Source: Clostridiaceae bacterium
GTDB lineage: Bacteria > Bacillota > Clostridia > Saccharofermentanales > UBA5734
Length of the DNA: 5,183 nucleotides
Reading direction: 5' to 3'
Assembly (NCBI GenBank): GCA_012522285.1
Contig: JAAYKS010000013.1
Coordinates: 1 to 5,183, forward strand
Shown: one piece after another, positions 1 through 5,183 of the stretch
Position numbering within the stretch: the stretch's first letter is position 1
Layout: each line of letters begins with the position of its first letter
Notes under the pieces: generated by a model
The model's input: the letters and a program-made list of their open reading frames with translations, nothing else
Database searches by the model: none
What the model was told of the DNA's origin: nothing
Position numbers and translations under genes: made by a program

Positions 1-46
1 CTTTGCTGCGCTGGCGCTTCTTGGGTTGATAAGTCATCTTAGCCAT
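1..46 (-). CDS. rpmH: 50S ribosomal protein L34, 5' end only
   Basis: L34 is a small structural protein of the large ribosomal subunit, usually about 44 residues. Only the first 15 codons are inside the window, reading MAKMTYQPKKRQRSK before the left edge cuts the gene. The TYQPKKRQRSK stretch is the hallmark N-terminus of bacterial L34, so the identification is firm despite the short length. The ATG at 46-44 is preceded by a GGAGGG ribosome binding site at 55-60 and, further up, by a near-consensus promoter. In most bacteria rnpA (RNase P protein) follows rpmH, so it is expected beyond the left edge. In many Bacillota dnaA lies divergently upstream of rpmH; here the upstream neighbour is ispE on the same strand instead. 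Confidence 0.93.
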   Translation of the reverse strand, partial: MAKMTYQPKKRQRSK

Positions 47-81
47 ATGGGGTTCCCTCCCTTATCGTCAAAGCAAAGAGC

Positions 82-111
82 ATTATATAGGGTGAATGCG
101 GGATGTGTCAA
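82..111 (-). promoter_or_regulatory. sigma-A type promoter of rpmH
   Basis: On the minus strand a perfect TTGACA (-35, 106-111) is followed after 18 bases by a perfect TATAAT (-10, 82-87). Transcription would begin near position 75, giving a leader of roughly 28 bases that holds the GGAGGG ribosome binding site. Both hexamers match consensus exactly, which suits a ribosomal protein gene. Confidence 0.85.
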
Positions 112-314
112 CCAGGCCCAAAATCCGCTCCGAACCGGATTCCCACCCCATCGCAGCCAGTGTACACAAGCCGCGATGTTCACAATTCTCCATATTCCGT
201 CTACACTCTTGCCCAGTACGGTTGATAATCTATGTGCAAGGTGGACCACACGAACGTAAACGTACCGGCGGACCGCCAGACCAAGAACTCCTGTGCTCCT
301 CTTCAAACTCCTTT
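112..314. other. intergenic stretch without a recognisable gene
   Basis: This is the middle of a 351-base gap between rpmH and ispE; the rest of the gap is the rpmH promoter and leader on the left and the ispE terminator on the right. Open frames crossing it run over the rpmH promoter, lack ribosome binding sites and have no family resemblance. I find no clear DnaA-box cluster (TTATCCACA-like) and no AT-rich unwinding tract, so it does not look like a replication origin. The only local symmetry is an 11-base palindrome, GGCGGACCGCC, at 267-277, which may be chance. Confidence 0.5.
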
Positions 315-356
315 AAAACAATCCTCTCGCGTGTGGTGGCACGAGAGGGTTGTTTT
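315..356 (-). terminator. rho-independent terminator downstream of ispE
   Basis: Bases 315-329 pair with 342-356 in a 15-bp stem with one G-U pair and a 12-base loop. The GC-rich core CCTCTCG/CGAGAGG is flanked by A and T runs, so on the minus strand the stem ends in TTGTTTT. It lies about 40 bases after the ispE stop codon. The symmetric A/T flanks mean it could also stop rightward transcription. Confidence 0.85.
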
Positions 357-397
357 CCGTTTCTCCCACGCTCGATCCGCAGCGTTATCGGCTAAGG

Positions 398-1291
398 CTA
401 GGCGTCCGCCAAGCGGGGTCCATATCCCACCGTCTCGGTGCGAAGCACATGTCCGGCCTCTCCGAGACAGGAATCCAGCCACGTGGCGGCCTTGTCACGC
501 TGTTCGATGTCGTCGAAAAGCCCAAACACCGTCGGCCCGCTCCCGCTCATCGCGGCAAATCCCGCTCCCGCCTCCTGCAGCCAAAGCTTGATCTGCGTCA
601 GCAACGGGTAAGCAGAGACCGTAACCGACTCGAGAACATTGCCCGCGGTGGCGGCCATCTGTCTGAGATCCCCCGCCTCCATCGCCCGAATCAGGCGGGC
701 ATTGTCCGGGCGAACGCCCAGGTTATCCCGATCCAGATGGGCATATACCCAGGCGGTCGACACGCCATATATCGGTTTCACCAGGATCGCGGGCCGTCCC
801 GCAAAGGGCGTCAACGGGGAGACATACTCCCCGATCCCCTCGCATAGTGCGGTTCCCCCGATCAGACAATAGGGTACATCTGCTCCGATCCCGACCCCCA
901 GCGCATGCAGCGTGTCCGCATCCAAACGGCCGGGATACAAACGGTTGAGCCCGAACAGCACCCCTGCGGCATCGGCGCTTCCGCCGCCCATCCCCGCCGC
1001 AATCGGAATCCGCTTTGACAGATGGATCCGTACCCCGTCTGTGATCCCCGCGGCCTCCAGAAAGGCCCGCGCGGCGTGGTGACAGGTATTGTGCTCATCG
1101 ATTTCAAGTACTTCCTGGTCGGTCGACAGGCAGATGCCGTGTTCCGGTGTGACAATTTCAATCCGCAGTTCGTCGTGAACGGCGACCGCCTGCATGATGG
1201 TGGACAGCAGGTGGTATCCGTCCGGCCTTCTGCCAACCACATCCAGAGACAGGTTGACCTTGCCGGGTACCTGAACCGTCAGCGCCTTCAT
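398..1291 (-). CDS. ispE: 4-diphosphocytidyl-2-C-methyl-D-erythritol kinase
   Basis: This cytosolic GHMP-family kinase uses ATP to phosphorylate CDP-methylerythritol at the 2-position hydroxyl, a middle step of the MEP pathway to IPP and DMAPP. The 297-residue product has normal family length. Residues 9-13 (PGKVN) carry the substrate-binding lysine K11. The glycine-rich ATP loop, PIAAGMGGGSADAAG, spans residues 96-110. GADVPYCL at 136-143 supplies the catalytic aspartate D138, and MSGSGPTVFGLF at 248-259 is the C-terminal GHMP motif. The ATG at 1291 follows an AGGAGGAGGG ribosome binding site at 1299-1308, and this start gives the usual family N-terminus. veg lies 105 bases upstream on the same strand, as veg and ispE are neighbours in Bacillus subtilis too, although there sspF sits between them. 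No good promoter is visible in the gap, so expression may depend on read-through from veg past the terminator. Confidence 0.96.
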   Translation of the reverse strand: MKALTVQVPGKVNLSLDVVGRRPDGYHLLSTIMQAVAVHDELRIEIVTPEHGICLSTDQEVLEIDEHNTCHHAARAFLEAAGITDGVRIHLSKRIPIAAGMGGGSADAAGVLFGLNRLYPGRLDADTLHALGVGIGADVPYCLIGGTALCEGIGEYVSPLTPFAGRPAILVKPIYGVSTAWVYAHLDRDNLGVRPDNARLIRAMEAGDLRQMAATAGNVLESVTVSAYPLLTQIKLWLQEAGAGFAAMSGSGPTVFGLFDDIEQRDKAATWLDSCLGEAGHVLRTETVGYGPRLADA

Positions 1292-1313
1292 GGATCATCC
1301 CTCCTCCTGTGCT

Positions 1314-1326
1314 CGCCCAATGGGCG
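1314..1326. promoter_or_regulatory. 13-base palindrome in the ispE leader
   Basis: CGCCCA (1314-1319) and TGGGCG (1321-1326) form a perfect inverted repeat around one central base. It sits between the U-tract of the veg terminator and the ispE ribosome binding site. A one-base loop is impossible in RNA without opening some pairs, so a protein-binding site on DNA or part of a larger leader fold are both possible. Its function is not known, and chance is possible in GC-rich sequence. Confidence 0.3.
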
Positions 1327-1327
1327 G

Positions 1328-1356
1328 AAAAAAGGCCCGCCGGGTATCGGCGGGCC
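1328..1356 (-). terminator. rho-independent terminator downstream of veg
   Basis: On the minus strand GGCCCGCCG (1348-1356) pairs perfectly with CGGCGGGCC (1334-1342) in a 9-bp, nearly all-GC stem with a 5-base loop, followed at once by TTTTTT (1328-1333). It starts about 40 bases after the veg stop codon and ends 36 bases before the ispE ATG. It should make veg largely monocistronic and limit read-through to ispE. Confidence 0.88.
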
Positions 1357-1396
1357 GCGCTTTTCATACTGGGCTTTTCTTCGAGTCGGATACCGG

Positions 1397-1675
1397 TTAG
1401 TTGCCGGGCGCGACCGCCAGGGTTGAAAGCGCCTCGGATTCGACCGCCACCTCGACTGCCCGGGTCAGCACGTCGATGTAGCTATAGGATACCATTTCCT
1501 GGTAGGCATTGCTGCGGGAGCAGCGGACGGTGAAAACGTTGGGATAGCAGCTGTCGAGCACGCCGACCTGGATGATGGTGCGTTTCCTGCCTCCGTTGGA
1601 CTTCAATCTAACCCGTTTTCCTACAAAATTCTCCATGTCTCTGCGGCAGGAATCCAAATCCGTTTTGGCGATCAT
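1397..1675 (-). CDS. veg: Veg family protein
   Basis: This small protein belongs to the Veg (DUF1021) family. In B. subtilis Veg is abundant in growing cells and has been linked to stimulation of biofilm formation; the molecular mechanism is not clear. The family signature is plain here: VGKRVRLKSNGGRKRT, then GVLDSCYPNVFTV and VSYSYIDVLTRAVEV. With the chosen start the product has 92 residues, slightly longer than the 86 of B. subtilis because of a C-terminal tail rich in small residues. The frame is open to an ATG at 1693, but that start has no ribosome binding site, while GGAGGT at 1686-1691 lies 10 bases before the ATG at 1675. The shorter form also begins as other Veg proteins do (MIAKTDL). 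Upstream is a near-consensus promoter and downstream a strong terminator, so it appears to be transcribed alone. Confidence 0.92.
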   Translation of the reverse strand: MIAKTDLDSCRRDMENFVGKRVRLKSNGGRKRTIIQVGVLDSCYPNVFTVRCSRSNAYQEMVSYSYIDVLTRAVEVAVESEALSTLAVAPGN

Positions 1676-1685
1676 TTCGTCAAAT

Positions 1686-1691
1686 ACCTCC
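1686..1691 (-). promoter_or_regulatory. ribosome binding site that sets the veg start
   Basis: GGAGGT on the minus strand lies 10 bases upstream of the ATG at 1675-1673. It overlaps the in-frame upstream ATG at 1693, which itself has no Shine-Dalgarno sequence before it. This supports the shorter, 92-residue Veg. Confidence 0.7.
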
Positions 1692-1753
1692 ATATCATCG
1701 AATTCGCGCGAGCGGTATCATTTGCTTCAGCAGTACAAATAGATATTGGATGT

Positions 1754-1782
1754 ATTGTAACATTTTTCAGTAATTAGGTCAA
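1754..1782 (-). promoter_or_regulatory. sigma-A type promoter of veg
   Basis: On the minus strand TTGACC (1777-1782) is followed after exactly 17 bases by TACAAT (1754-1759). The predicted start of transcription is near 1747, giving a leader of about 70 bases. The well-studied strong veg promoter of B. subtilis has TTGACA and TACAAT hexamers, so strength and form appear conserved here. Confidence 0.85.
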
Positions 1783-1796
1783 CGTAGAGGGGGGTG

Positions 1797-1818
1797 TTTT
1801 GTGTGAATTTGCACAAAA
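1797..1818. promoter_or_regulatory. CRP/FNR-like dyad in the divergent control region
   Basis: TTTTGTG (1797-1803) and CACAAAA (1812-1818) are perfect inverted arms around an 8-base centre that is itself partly symmetric. The TGTG-N8-CACA core has the same geometry as a CRP-type site (TGTGA-N6-TCACA). The centre lies about 60 bases upstream of the predicted veg start, where CRP-type activators often bind, and about 118 bases upstream of the predicted rightward start. A further TTGTGCA half-site lies at 1830-1836, inverted relative to TGCACAA at 1810-1816. The symmetry is seen; which protein binds is not known. Confidence 0.45.
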
Positions 1819-1864
1819 GACGAATTGCCTTGTGCATTGTGACGTATTTTTCCGGACCGGATGC

Positions 1865-1906
1865 AAACCCATTCCGAACGGGGTGAGCCTTGCCTGTAAC
1901 GGGTTT
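1865..1906. promoter_or_regulatory. interrupted inverted repeat around the candidate -35 element
   Basis: AAACCCATT (1865-1873) and AACGGGTTT (1898-1906) are inverted copies with one mismatch, 24 bases apart, and lie either side of the TTGCCT at 1890-1895. The position suits an operator for the regulator encoded next door, but the arms are short and chance cannot be excluded. A separate 11-base palindrome, TCCGGACCGGA, lies just upstream at 1851-1861. Confidence 0.25.
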
Positions 1907-1919
1907 TTGTGTCTATATA
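1890..1919 (+). promoter_or_regulatory. possible promoter of the regulator-synthetase operon
   Basis: TTGCCT (1890-1895) and TATATA (1914-1919) are separated by 18 bases, a fair but not strong sigma-A match, with a predicted start near 1926 and a leader of roughly 37 bases. A weak -35 would fit a regulated promoter. No better candidate is visible in the region. Confidence 0.45.
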
Positions 1920-1949
1920 CATACTGTCCTTTCATCCACCCATCAGACC

Positions 1950-1956
1950 GGAGGAG
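1950..1956 (+). promoter_or_regulatory. ribosome binding site that sets the regulator start
   Basis: GGAGGAG ends 6 bases before the ATG at 1963. The in-frame ATG 54 bases further up at 1909 has no such site, would add 18 residues with no family resemblance, and overlaps the candidate promoter. The start at 1963 is therefore preferred. Confidence 0.8.
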
Positions 1957-1962
1957 CGCATC

Positions 1963-2535
1963 ATGGCGAATGGAACATCTGATACAGGAGCCCGTGTCCG
2001 GGAGCTGCGGGAGATCGCTGGATTCTCTCCGGAAACCGTCGCTGCACGACTGGGAGTCTCCCCCGCGGAGTATGCCGGATACGAGTCCGGAGCAGTCGAC
2101 ATTCCGATCAGTATGCTGTACGAACTCGCCGGCATGTTCGGAGTGGACCTGACCGATCTCATGACTGGCAAGTCCGCAACACTGCACGATTTTGCCGTCG
2201 TCCGCGCCGGCAAGGGACTGGAGGTCGAGCGCTATCCGGGATACCGCTTCGAAAGCCTCGCGCACGCTTTTCGCAACCGCTCGATCGAGCCCCTTATTGT
2301 GACCCTGGATCCGGATGAAAACCGCAAAATGAAGCTGGTCACCCATCCCGGTCAGGAGTTCAACCTGGTCCTGGAGGGTACGGTACGCGTCATCCTGGGC
2401 ACCGAGACGGTCGATCTGGGCCCCGGGGACTCCGTCTACTTTGACCCCGCGATCCCCCACGGCCAGCAATGCGTCGAGGGTAAGGTCGCGCGGTTTTTGA
2501 CCGTGATTGTCCACGGCGCCCCCGACAAAGACTGA
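1963..2535 (+). CDS. XRE-family transcriptional regulator with C-terminal cupin sensor domain
   Basis: This 190-residue protein is a typical two-part regulator. Residues 10-66 form a Cro/C1-type helix-turn-helix (RVRELREIAGFSPETVA, then AEYAGYESG and a MLYELAGMFGV helix). Residues about 110-185 form a cupin_2 barrel with THPGQEFNLVLEG (127-139) and LGPGDSVYF...IPHG (152-167). H128, E132 and H166 are candidate metal or ligand contacts; the full HxH pattern of metal cupins is absent, so it may bind a ligand without metal. Such proteins usually bind DNA near their own gene and sense a small metabolite of the adjacent enzyme. The synthetase gene starts 22 bases after its stop codon, so the two are almost surely one operon and the ligand may be a carboxylic acid or its CoA ester. 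That link, and whether it represses or activates, is inference. No specific gene name is justified. Confidence 0.9.
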   Translation: MANGTSDTGARVRELREIAGFSPETVAARLGVSPAEYAGYESGAVDIPISMLYELAGMFGVDLTDLMTGKSATLHDFAVVRAGKGLEVERYPGYRFESLAHAFRNRSIEPLIVTLDPDENRKMKLVTHPGQEFNLVLEGTVRVILGTETVDLGPGDSVYFDPAIPHGQQCVEGKVARFLTVIVHGAPDKD

Positions 2536-2545
2536 AATTCACCCT

Positions 2546-2551
2546 GGAGGT
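2546..2551 (+). promoter_or_regulatory. ribosome binding site that sets the synthetase start
   Basis: GGAGGT lies in the 22-base gap after the regulator stop codon, 6 bases before the ATG at 2558. The frame stays open upstream to an ATG at 2507, but that one is inside the regulator gene and would add 17 residues unlike the family. Confidence 0.85.
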
Positions 2552-2557
2552 CCGGTC

Positions 2558-4285
2558 ATGCTGGAACGATTCGTCAACCGAGAAATATTTGACTCCTATG
2601 AGGACTGGAAACAAAATTTCCGGATCCTCACCCCCGCCCGCTTCAATATGGCGTACGACGTCGTTGACGCCTGGGCCGCCGAAGCCCCCAACAAGGAAGC
2701 GCTGTTATGGTGCAACGACTTCGGAGACGAGGTCCGCCTGGACTGGCACACACTGTCGCTGCTGTCCGCGCGATATGCGTCTGCCCTTACACAGTTGGGT
2801 GTCCGCCGCGGGGACGTGGTGATGTTCCTGCTCAAACGGCGCTGGCAGTTCTGGCCGCTCGTAATCGCCTGCATGCGGGTCGGTTGCCCGTTCATCCCCG
2901 CCACCCATCTGCTGACCGCCAAGGATGTCGCTTACCGGTGCAACGCCGCCGACGTCCGGCTCCTCTTGTCGGTATCGGACACCGAGGTGCTCCGGCACAT
3001 CGACGAAGCACTCCCCGCCTGCAAGACGGTCCGCGCACGAGCCGCTGTCCGTTGCATGCCCGCCGCCCAAACCACCCTGACCGCCTCGGGACAGGTGTCA
3101 CAGAGCCTCTCCGACGGCTGGGCCGACTGGGACAAGGTCGTGGAAAATATCCCGGACGACGAAGTCGCGTCCTGGCTGGCAGTACCCCGCGCGGAGCGGC
3201 CGGCCGGCGAGGACACGATGCTGCTCTATTTCACGTCCGGAACCACCGGACAGCCCAAAATGGTGCTGCACGACTACAATCATCCGCTCGGTCACATCGT
3301 CACCGCGCGGTACTGGCAGCAGCTCCGACCGGACGACCTCCATCTGTCGGTCTCCGACACAGGCTGGGCCAAATGCGGCTGGGGCAAGCTGTACGGGCAG
3401 TGGATCGTAGGCGTCGACAACTTTGTATACGACATGGAGAAGTTTGATCCGGCCTTCCTGCTGGAACGGCTCTCACATTATCGCGTGACCACATTTTGCG
3501 CGCCCCCCACCATCTACCGATTCCTGATCCACGAGGATTTCGCAAAATACGACCTGTCCGCACTTCGCCGCTGTCTGACCGCGGGCGAACCCCTGCAGCC
3601 CGAGGTGTATTCCCGCTGGCAGTCGCTGACCGGATTGCCGATCACCGAAGGATTTGGGCAAACCGAAGGGGTGGTGCTGTGCGCCAACTACGAGGGATTC
3701 CCGATCCGGCCCGGGTCCATGGGAAAACCTTCCGCGCTCTATCACATCGACCTCGTCGACGACGAGGGACAGTCCGTGCCCGCCGGCACCGAAGGCAGCC
3801 TGGTGATCCGGAACCTGGACCGCGAAATCCCGCCCGGGCTGTTCCGGGAATACTACCGGGATCCGGCCACGACCGCGGCGGTCTGGCACGACGGGATGTA
3901 TTATACCGGCGACGTCGCCTACAAGGATGAGTCGGGATACTTTTGGTATGTTGGCCGTTCTGACGACGTCATCAAGTGCTCCGGCTACCGCATCGGCCCC
4001 TTCGAGGTTGAGAGCGCGCTCCAGGAGCACCCATCGGTACTGGAATGCGCGGTCACCGCGGTGCCCGACCCGGTGCGCGGCCAGGTGGTCAAGGCGACCA
4101 TCGTGCTCGCCCGCGGGTATGAGCCGGGCGACGATCTCGTGCACGAACTGCAGGAGCATGTCAAAAAGACCACCGCCCCCTACAAATACCCCCGGATCGT
4201 CGAATTCGTAAGCGAGCTTCCTAAAACAGTCTCGGGCAAGATCATGCGCAAAGACATCCGCGCGGCGGACGAACGGAAGGGGTAG
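2558..4285 (+). CDS. AMP-forming acyl-CoA synthetase, medium-chain (MACS) type
   Basis: This 575-residue ANL-superfamily enzyme activates a carboxylic acid with ATP to an acyl-adenylate and then transfers it to CoA; it should be cytosolic. Landmarks are the phosphate loop YFTSGTTGQPK (224-234), the GFGQTE adenine-site motif (365-370), YYTGD (448-452), the hinge region GRSDDVIK (466-473), GYRIGPFEVES (476-486), and the C-terminal PKTVSGK (555-561) whose K561 should be the adenylation lysine. PKTxSGK is also the motif that protein acetyltransferases modify in acyl-CoA synthetases. The block DTGWAKCGWGKLYGQW (267-282), and TTFCAPPTIYRFL (311-323), are near copies of what I recall from the Methanosarcina acetivorans MACS enzyme, which prefers small branched acids such as 2-methylbutyrate. 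A short, medium or branched acid is thus the likely substrate; aromatic acids cannot be excluded. It is the second gene of an operon with the XRE-cupin regulator. All key motifs are intact. Confidence 0.93.
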   Translation: MLERFVNREIFDSYEDWKQNFRILTPARFNMAYDVVDAWAAEAPNKEALLWCNDFGDEVRLDWHTLSLLSARYASALTQLGVRRGDVVMFLLKRRWQFWPLVIACMRVGCPFIPATHLLTAKDVAYRCNAADVRLLLSVSDTEVLRHIDEALPACKTVRARAAVRCMPAAQTTLTASGQVSQSLSDGWADWDKVVENIPDDEVASWLAVPRAERPAGEDTMLLYFTSGTTGQPKMVLHDYNHPLGHIVTARYWQQLRPDDLHLSVSDTGWAKCGWGKLYGQWIVGVDNFVYDMEKFDPAFLLERLSHYRVTTFCAPPTIYRFLIHEDFAKYDLSALRRCLTAGEPLQPEVYSRWQSLTGLPITEGFGQTEGVVLCANYEGFPIRPGSMGKPSALYHIDLVDDEGQSVPAGTEGSLVIRNLDREIPPGLFREYYRDPATTAAVWHDGMYYTGDVAYKDESGYFWYVGRSDDVIKCSGYRIGPFEVESALQEHPSVLECAVTAVPDPVRGQVVKATIVLARGYEPGDDLVHELQEHVKKTTAPYKYPRIVEFVSELPKTVSGKIMRKDIRAADERKG

Positions 4286-4362
4286 GCTGAACCGACCCTT
4301 ACTCTGTGCCAGTATGCCAATAAGTCTTACATCCCGGTTTTGACCTAAACAGAAGTCAGCAC
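4286..4362. other. short spacer between the synthetase and the shared terminator
   Basis: No open frame, promoter or RNA gene is recognisable in these 77 bases. Short complementary pieces (GCTGA/TCAGC and AACCG/CGGTT) exist, but too far apart and too short to call a structure. Confidence 0.4.
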
Positions 4363-4388
4363 AAAAAAACCGCCTTTCGGCGGTTTTT
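4363..4388. terminator. bidirectional rho-independent terminator between convergent genes
   Basis: CCGCC (4370-4374) and GGCGG (4379-4383) form a stem with a TTTC tetraloop, extended by five A-T pairs. It is flanked by seven A's on the left and five T's on the right, so a U-tract follows the stem in both directions. It serves the rightward synthetase operon (78 bases after its stop) and the leftward peptidase gene (25 bases after its stop). Confidence 0.92.
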
Positions 4389-4412
4389 GTTCATATTGCT
4401 TGTCTCTTACGA

Positions 4413-5183
4413 TCAGCCGATGATCCGGCGTACCGTCAGGATGTTATACCCGCCAAAGTACACCGAACTCACGCCGACACCCCGCCACTCGTTCATGGCG
4501 TGCACGACCTGGCCGTTGCCGATGTAGATCGCGACATGTCCGATCGAACCGTTCCATTCGGAGTCGTAGCACACGATGTCACCAGGGCGGAGATCCGAGA
4601 AGGAAACCCCATATCCCACACCCCAGTAGGCATAAGAGGAGCGGGTGATATAGACGCCGGCGGCCTCATAGGCGCGCATGGTGAGTCCGGAACAGTCGAT
4701 GCCGCCATATCCGGTCCCGCCCAGCACATACGGGCTGCCAACATAGGACATCGCTTTGTTGACCACAGTCTGTACGCTCGCATTGGCATATGTGGCGGGC
4801 GTGAAGGTCGTTTGAGGTGCGGGAGCGGCGGGAGCGACGTACGGAGGAGGCGTATAAACCGGCGGGGTATACGGCGCGGACTCCGTCAATTTCTCCAATT
4901 GGATGTAGCCGGTTTCGTCTTCGGACGTCACAACACGGATCCAGTCAAAGCTGTAGCCTGTGACCTGGACCGCATCGTCCTCGTCGTAATAGTGAACCAC
5001 TTCGGTGTCCGGATCGGGTCGGATGTATACCGCGATATCCTGCAGGCAATACATGGTATAACTGCCTTGGGCAAACACGACATCTTTCGTCAGAATCGAT
5101 GCGGGAAGATATCCCTCGACTTTGGCCTCGGTCACGACCTTGACCCACTCCGGAGAAGTTTCCACGGAAGTCACCCGGTCCGC
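4413..5183 (-). CDS. SH3-domain NlpC/P60 cell-wall peptidase, N-terminus cut by the window edge
   Basis: This is the C-terminal part of a peptidoglycan hydrolase of the NlpC/P60 cysteine-peptidase family, which cut peptide links (often D-Glu to diamino acid) in wall stem peptides outside the cell. The visible 257 codons show the end of one SH3-like repeat (EWVKV...GYLPASIL), a second bacterial SH3 repeat (MYCLQDIAVYIRPDPDTEVV to SEDETGYIQLEKL), a Pro/Tyr/Ala-rich linker (APYTPPVYTPPPY...), and then the catalytic domain. The catalytic cysteine is in GGIDCSGLT (codon at 4692-4694), the first histidine in IGHVAIYIG (4536-4538), and the second in VVHAMNEW (4500-4502); their spacing is normal, so it should be active. 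The frame is open to the right edge; a GTG at 5174 lies in the middle of the first SH3 repeat and is not a credible start. A signal peptide and perhaps more repeats are expected outside the window. Confidence 0.93.
   Translation of the reverse strand, partial: ADRVTSVETSPEWVKVVTEAKVEGYLPASILTKDVVFAQGSYTMYCLQDIAVYIRPDPDTEVVHYYDEDDAVQVTGYSFDWIRVVTSEDETGYIQLEKLTESAPYTPPVYTPPPYVAPAAPAPQTTFTPATYANASVQTVVNKAMSYVGSPYVLGGTGYGGIDCSGLTMRAYEAAGVYITRSSYAYWGVGYGVSFSDLRPGDIVCYDSEWNGSIGHVAIYIGNGQVVHAMNEWRGVGVSSVYFGGYNILTVRRIIG

Noticed and set aside
34..306. 90-codon minus-strand frame over the rpmH leader and promoter
   Set aside because: It runs across the near-consensus rpmH promoter and the rpmH ribosome binding site, has no clear ribosome binding site and resembles no family.
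112..314. Possible replication origin next to rpmH
   Set aside because: Sequences such as TGTTCACAA and GTTGATAA only loosely resemble DnaA boxes; there is no cluster matching TTATCCACA and no AT-rich tract, and dnaA is not adjacent.
179..356. Possible rightward small RNA from TTCACA-17-TACACT (179-207) to the hairpin at 315-356
   Set aside because: The promoter hexamers are weak and the hairpin is already explained as the ispE terminator.
1774..2514. 246-codon minus-strand frame opposite the regulator gene
   Set aside because: It is antisense to a clear XRE-cupin gene, overlaps the veg promoter and has no recognisable domain or ribosome binding site.
3473..4159. 228-codon minus-strand frame inside the synthetase gene
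   Set aside because: It mirrors conserved synthetase motifs on the opposite strand, a common effect of GC-rich codon use; no initiation signal or family resemblance.
4286..4360. Possible folded RNA from GCTGA/TCAGC and AACCG/CGGTT pairs
   Set aside because: The arms are only five bases, widely spaced, and enclose no consistent stem; likely chance.
5172..5174. GTG as a true start of the NlpC/P60 gene
   Set aside because: It falls within an SH3 repeat, the frame stays open to the window edge, and a secreted enzyme needs a signal peptide that is not present here.

Overview
The window looks like the chromosome of a fairly GC-rich Gram-positive bacterium, most likely of the Clostridia (Bacillota). 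The reasons are a Veg homologue placed just upstream of ispE (neighbours also in Bacillus), strong GGAGG-type ribosome binding sites, near-consensus sigma-A promoters, compact hairpin-plus-U-tract terminators, and an SH3/NlpC-P60 wall hydrolase. This placement is inference; the species cannot be named from the sequence.

Layout from left to right. (1) 1-46, minus strand: the first 15 codons of ribosomal protein L34 (rpmH), with a strong promoter at 82-111. (2) 47-397: no gene; it holds the rpmH promoter and leader, about 200 bases with nothing recognisable, and the ispE terminator. (3) 398-1291, minus: ispE, a kinase of the MEP isoprenoid pathway. (4) 1397-1675, minus: veg, with a terminator between it and ispE and a near-consensus promoter upstream. 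(5) 1676-1962: a divergent regulatory region carrying the veg promoter, a CRP-like dyad, other small palindromes and a possible promoter for the rightward genes. (6) 1963-2535 and 2558-4285, plus: a two-gene operon of an XRE-cupin regulator and a MACS-type acyl-CoA synthetase. (7) 4363-4388: a bidirectional terminator between convergent genes. (8) 4413-5183, minus: the C-terminal part of a secreted SH3/NlpC-P60 cell-wall peptidase that runs off the right edge.

The leftward genes are housekeeping: translation, isoprenoid precursors, and Veg. The rightward operon looks like a self-contained module in which a cupin-domain repressor or activator controls activation of a short, medium or branched carboxylic acid to its CoA ester. 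The synthetase resembles the Methanosarcina-type MACS enzyme closely in its acyl-pocket region.

I see no clear new system. The points most worth a second look are the regulator-synthetase pair with its dyad-rich divergent control region, the direct veg-ispE-rpmH order with no dnaA beside rpmH, and the terminator and palindrome in the veg-ispE gap.
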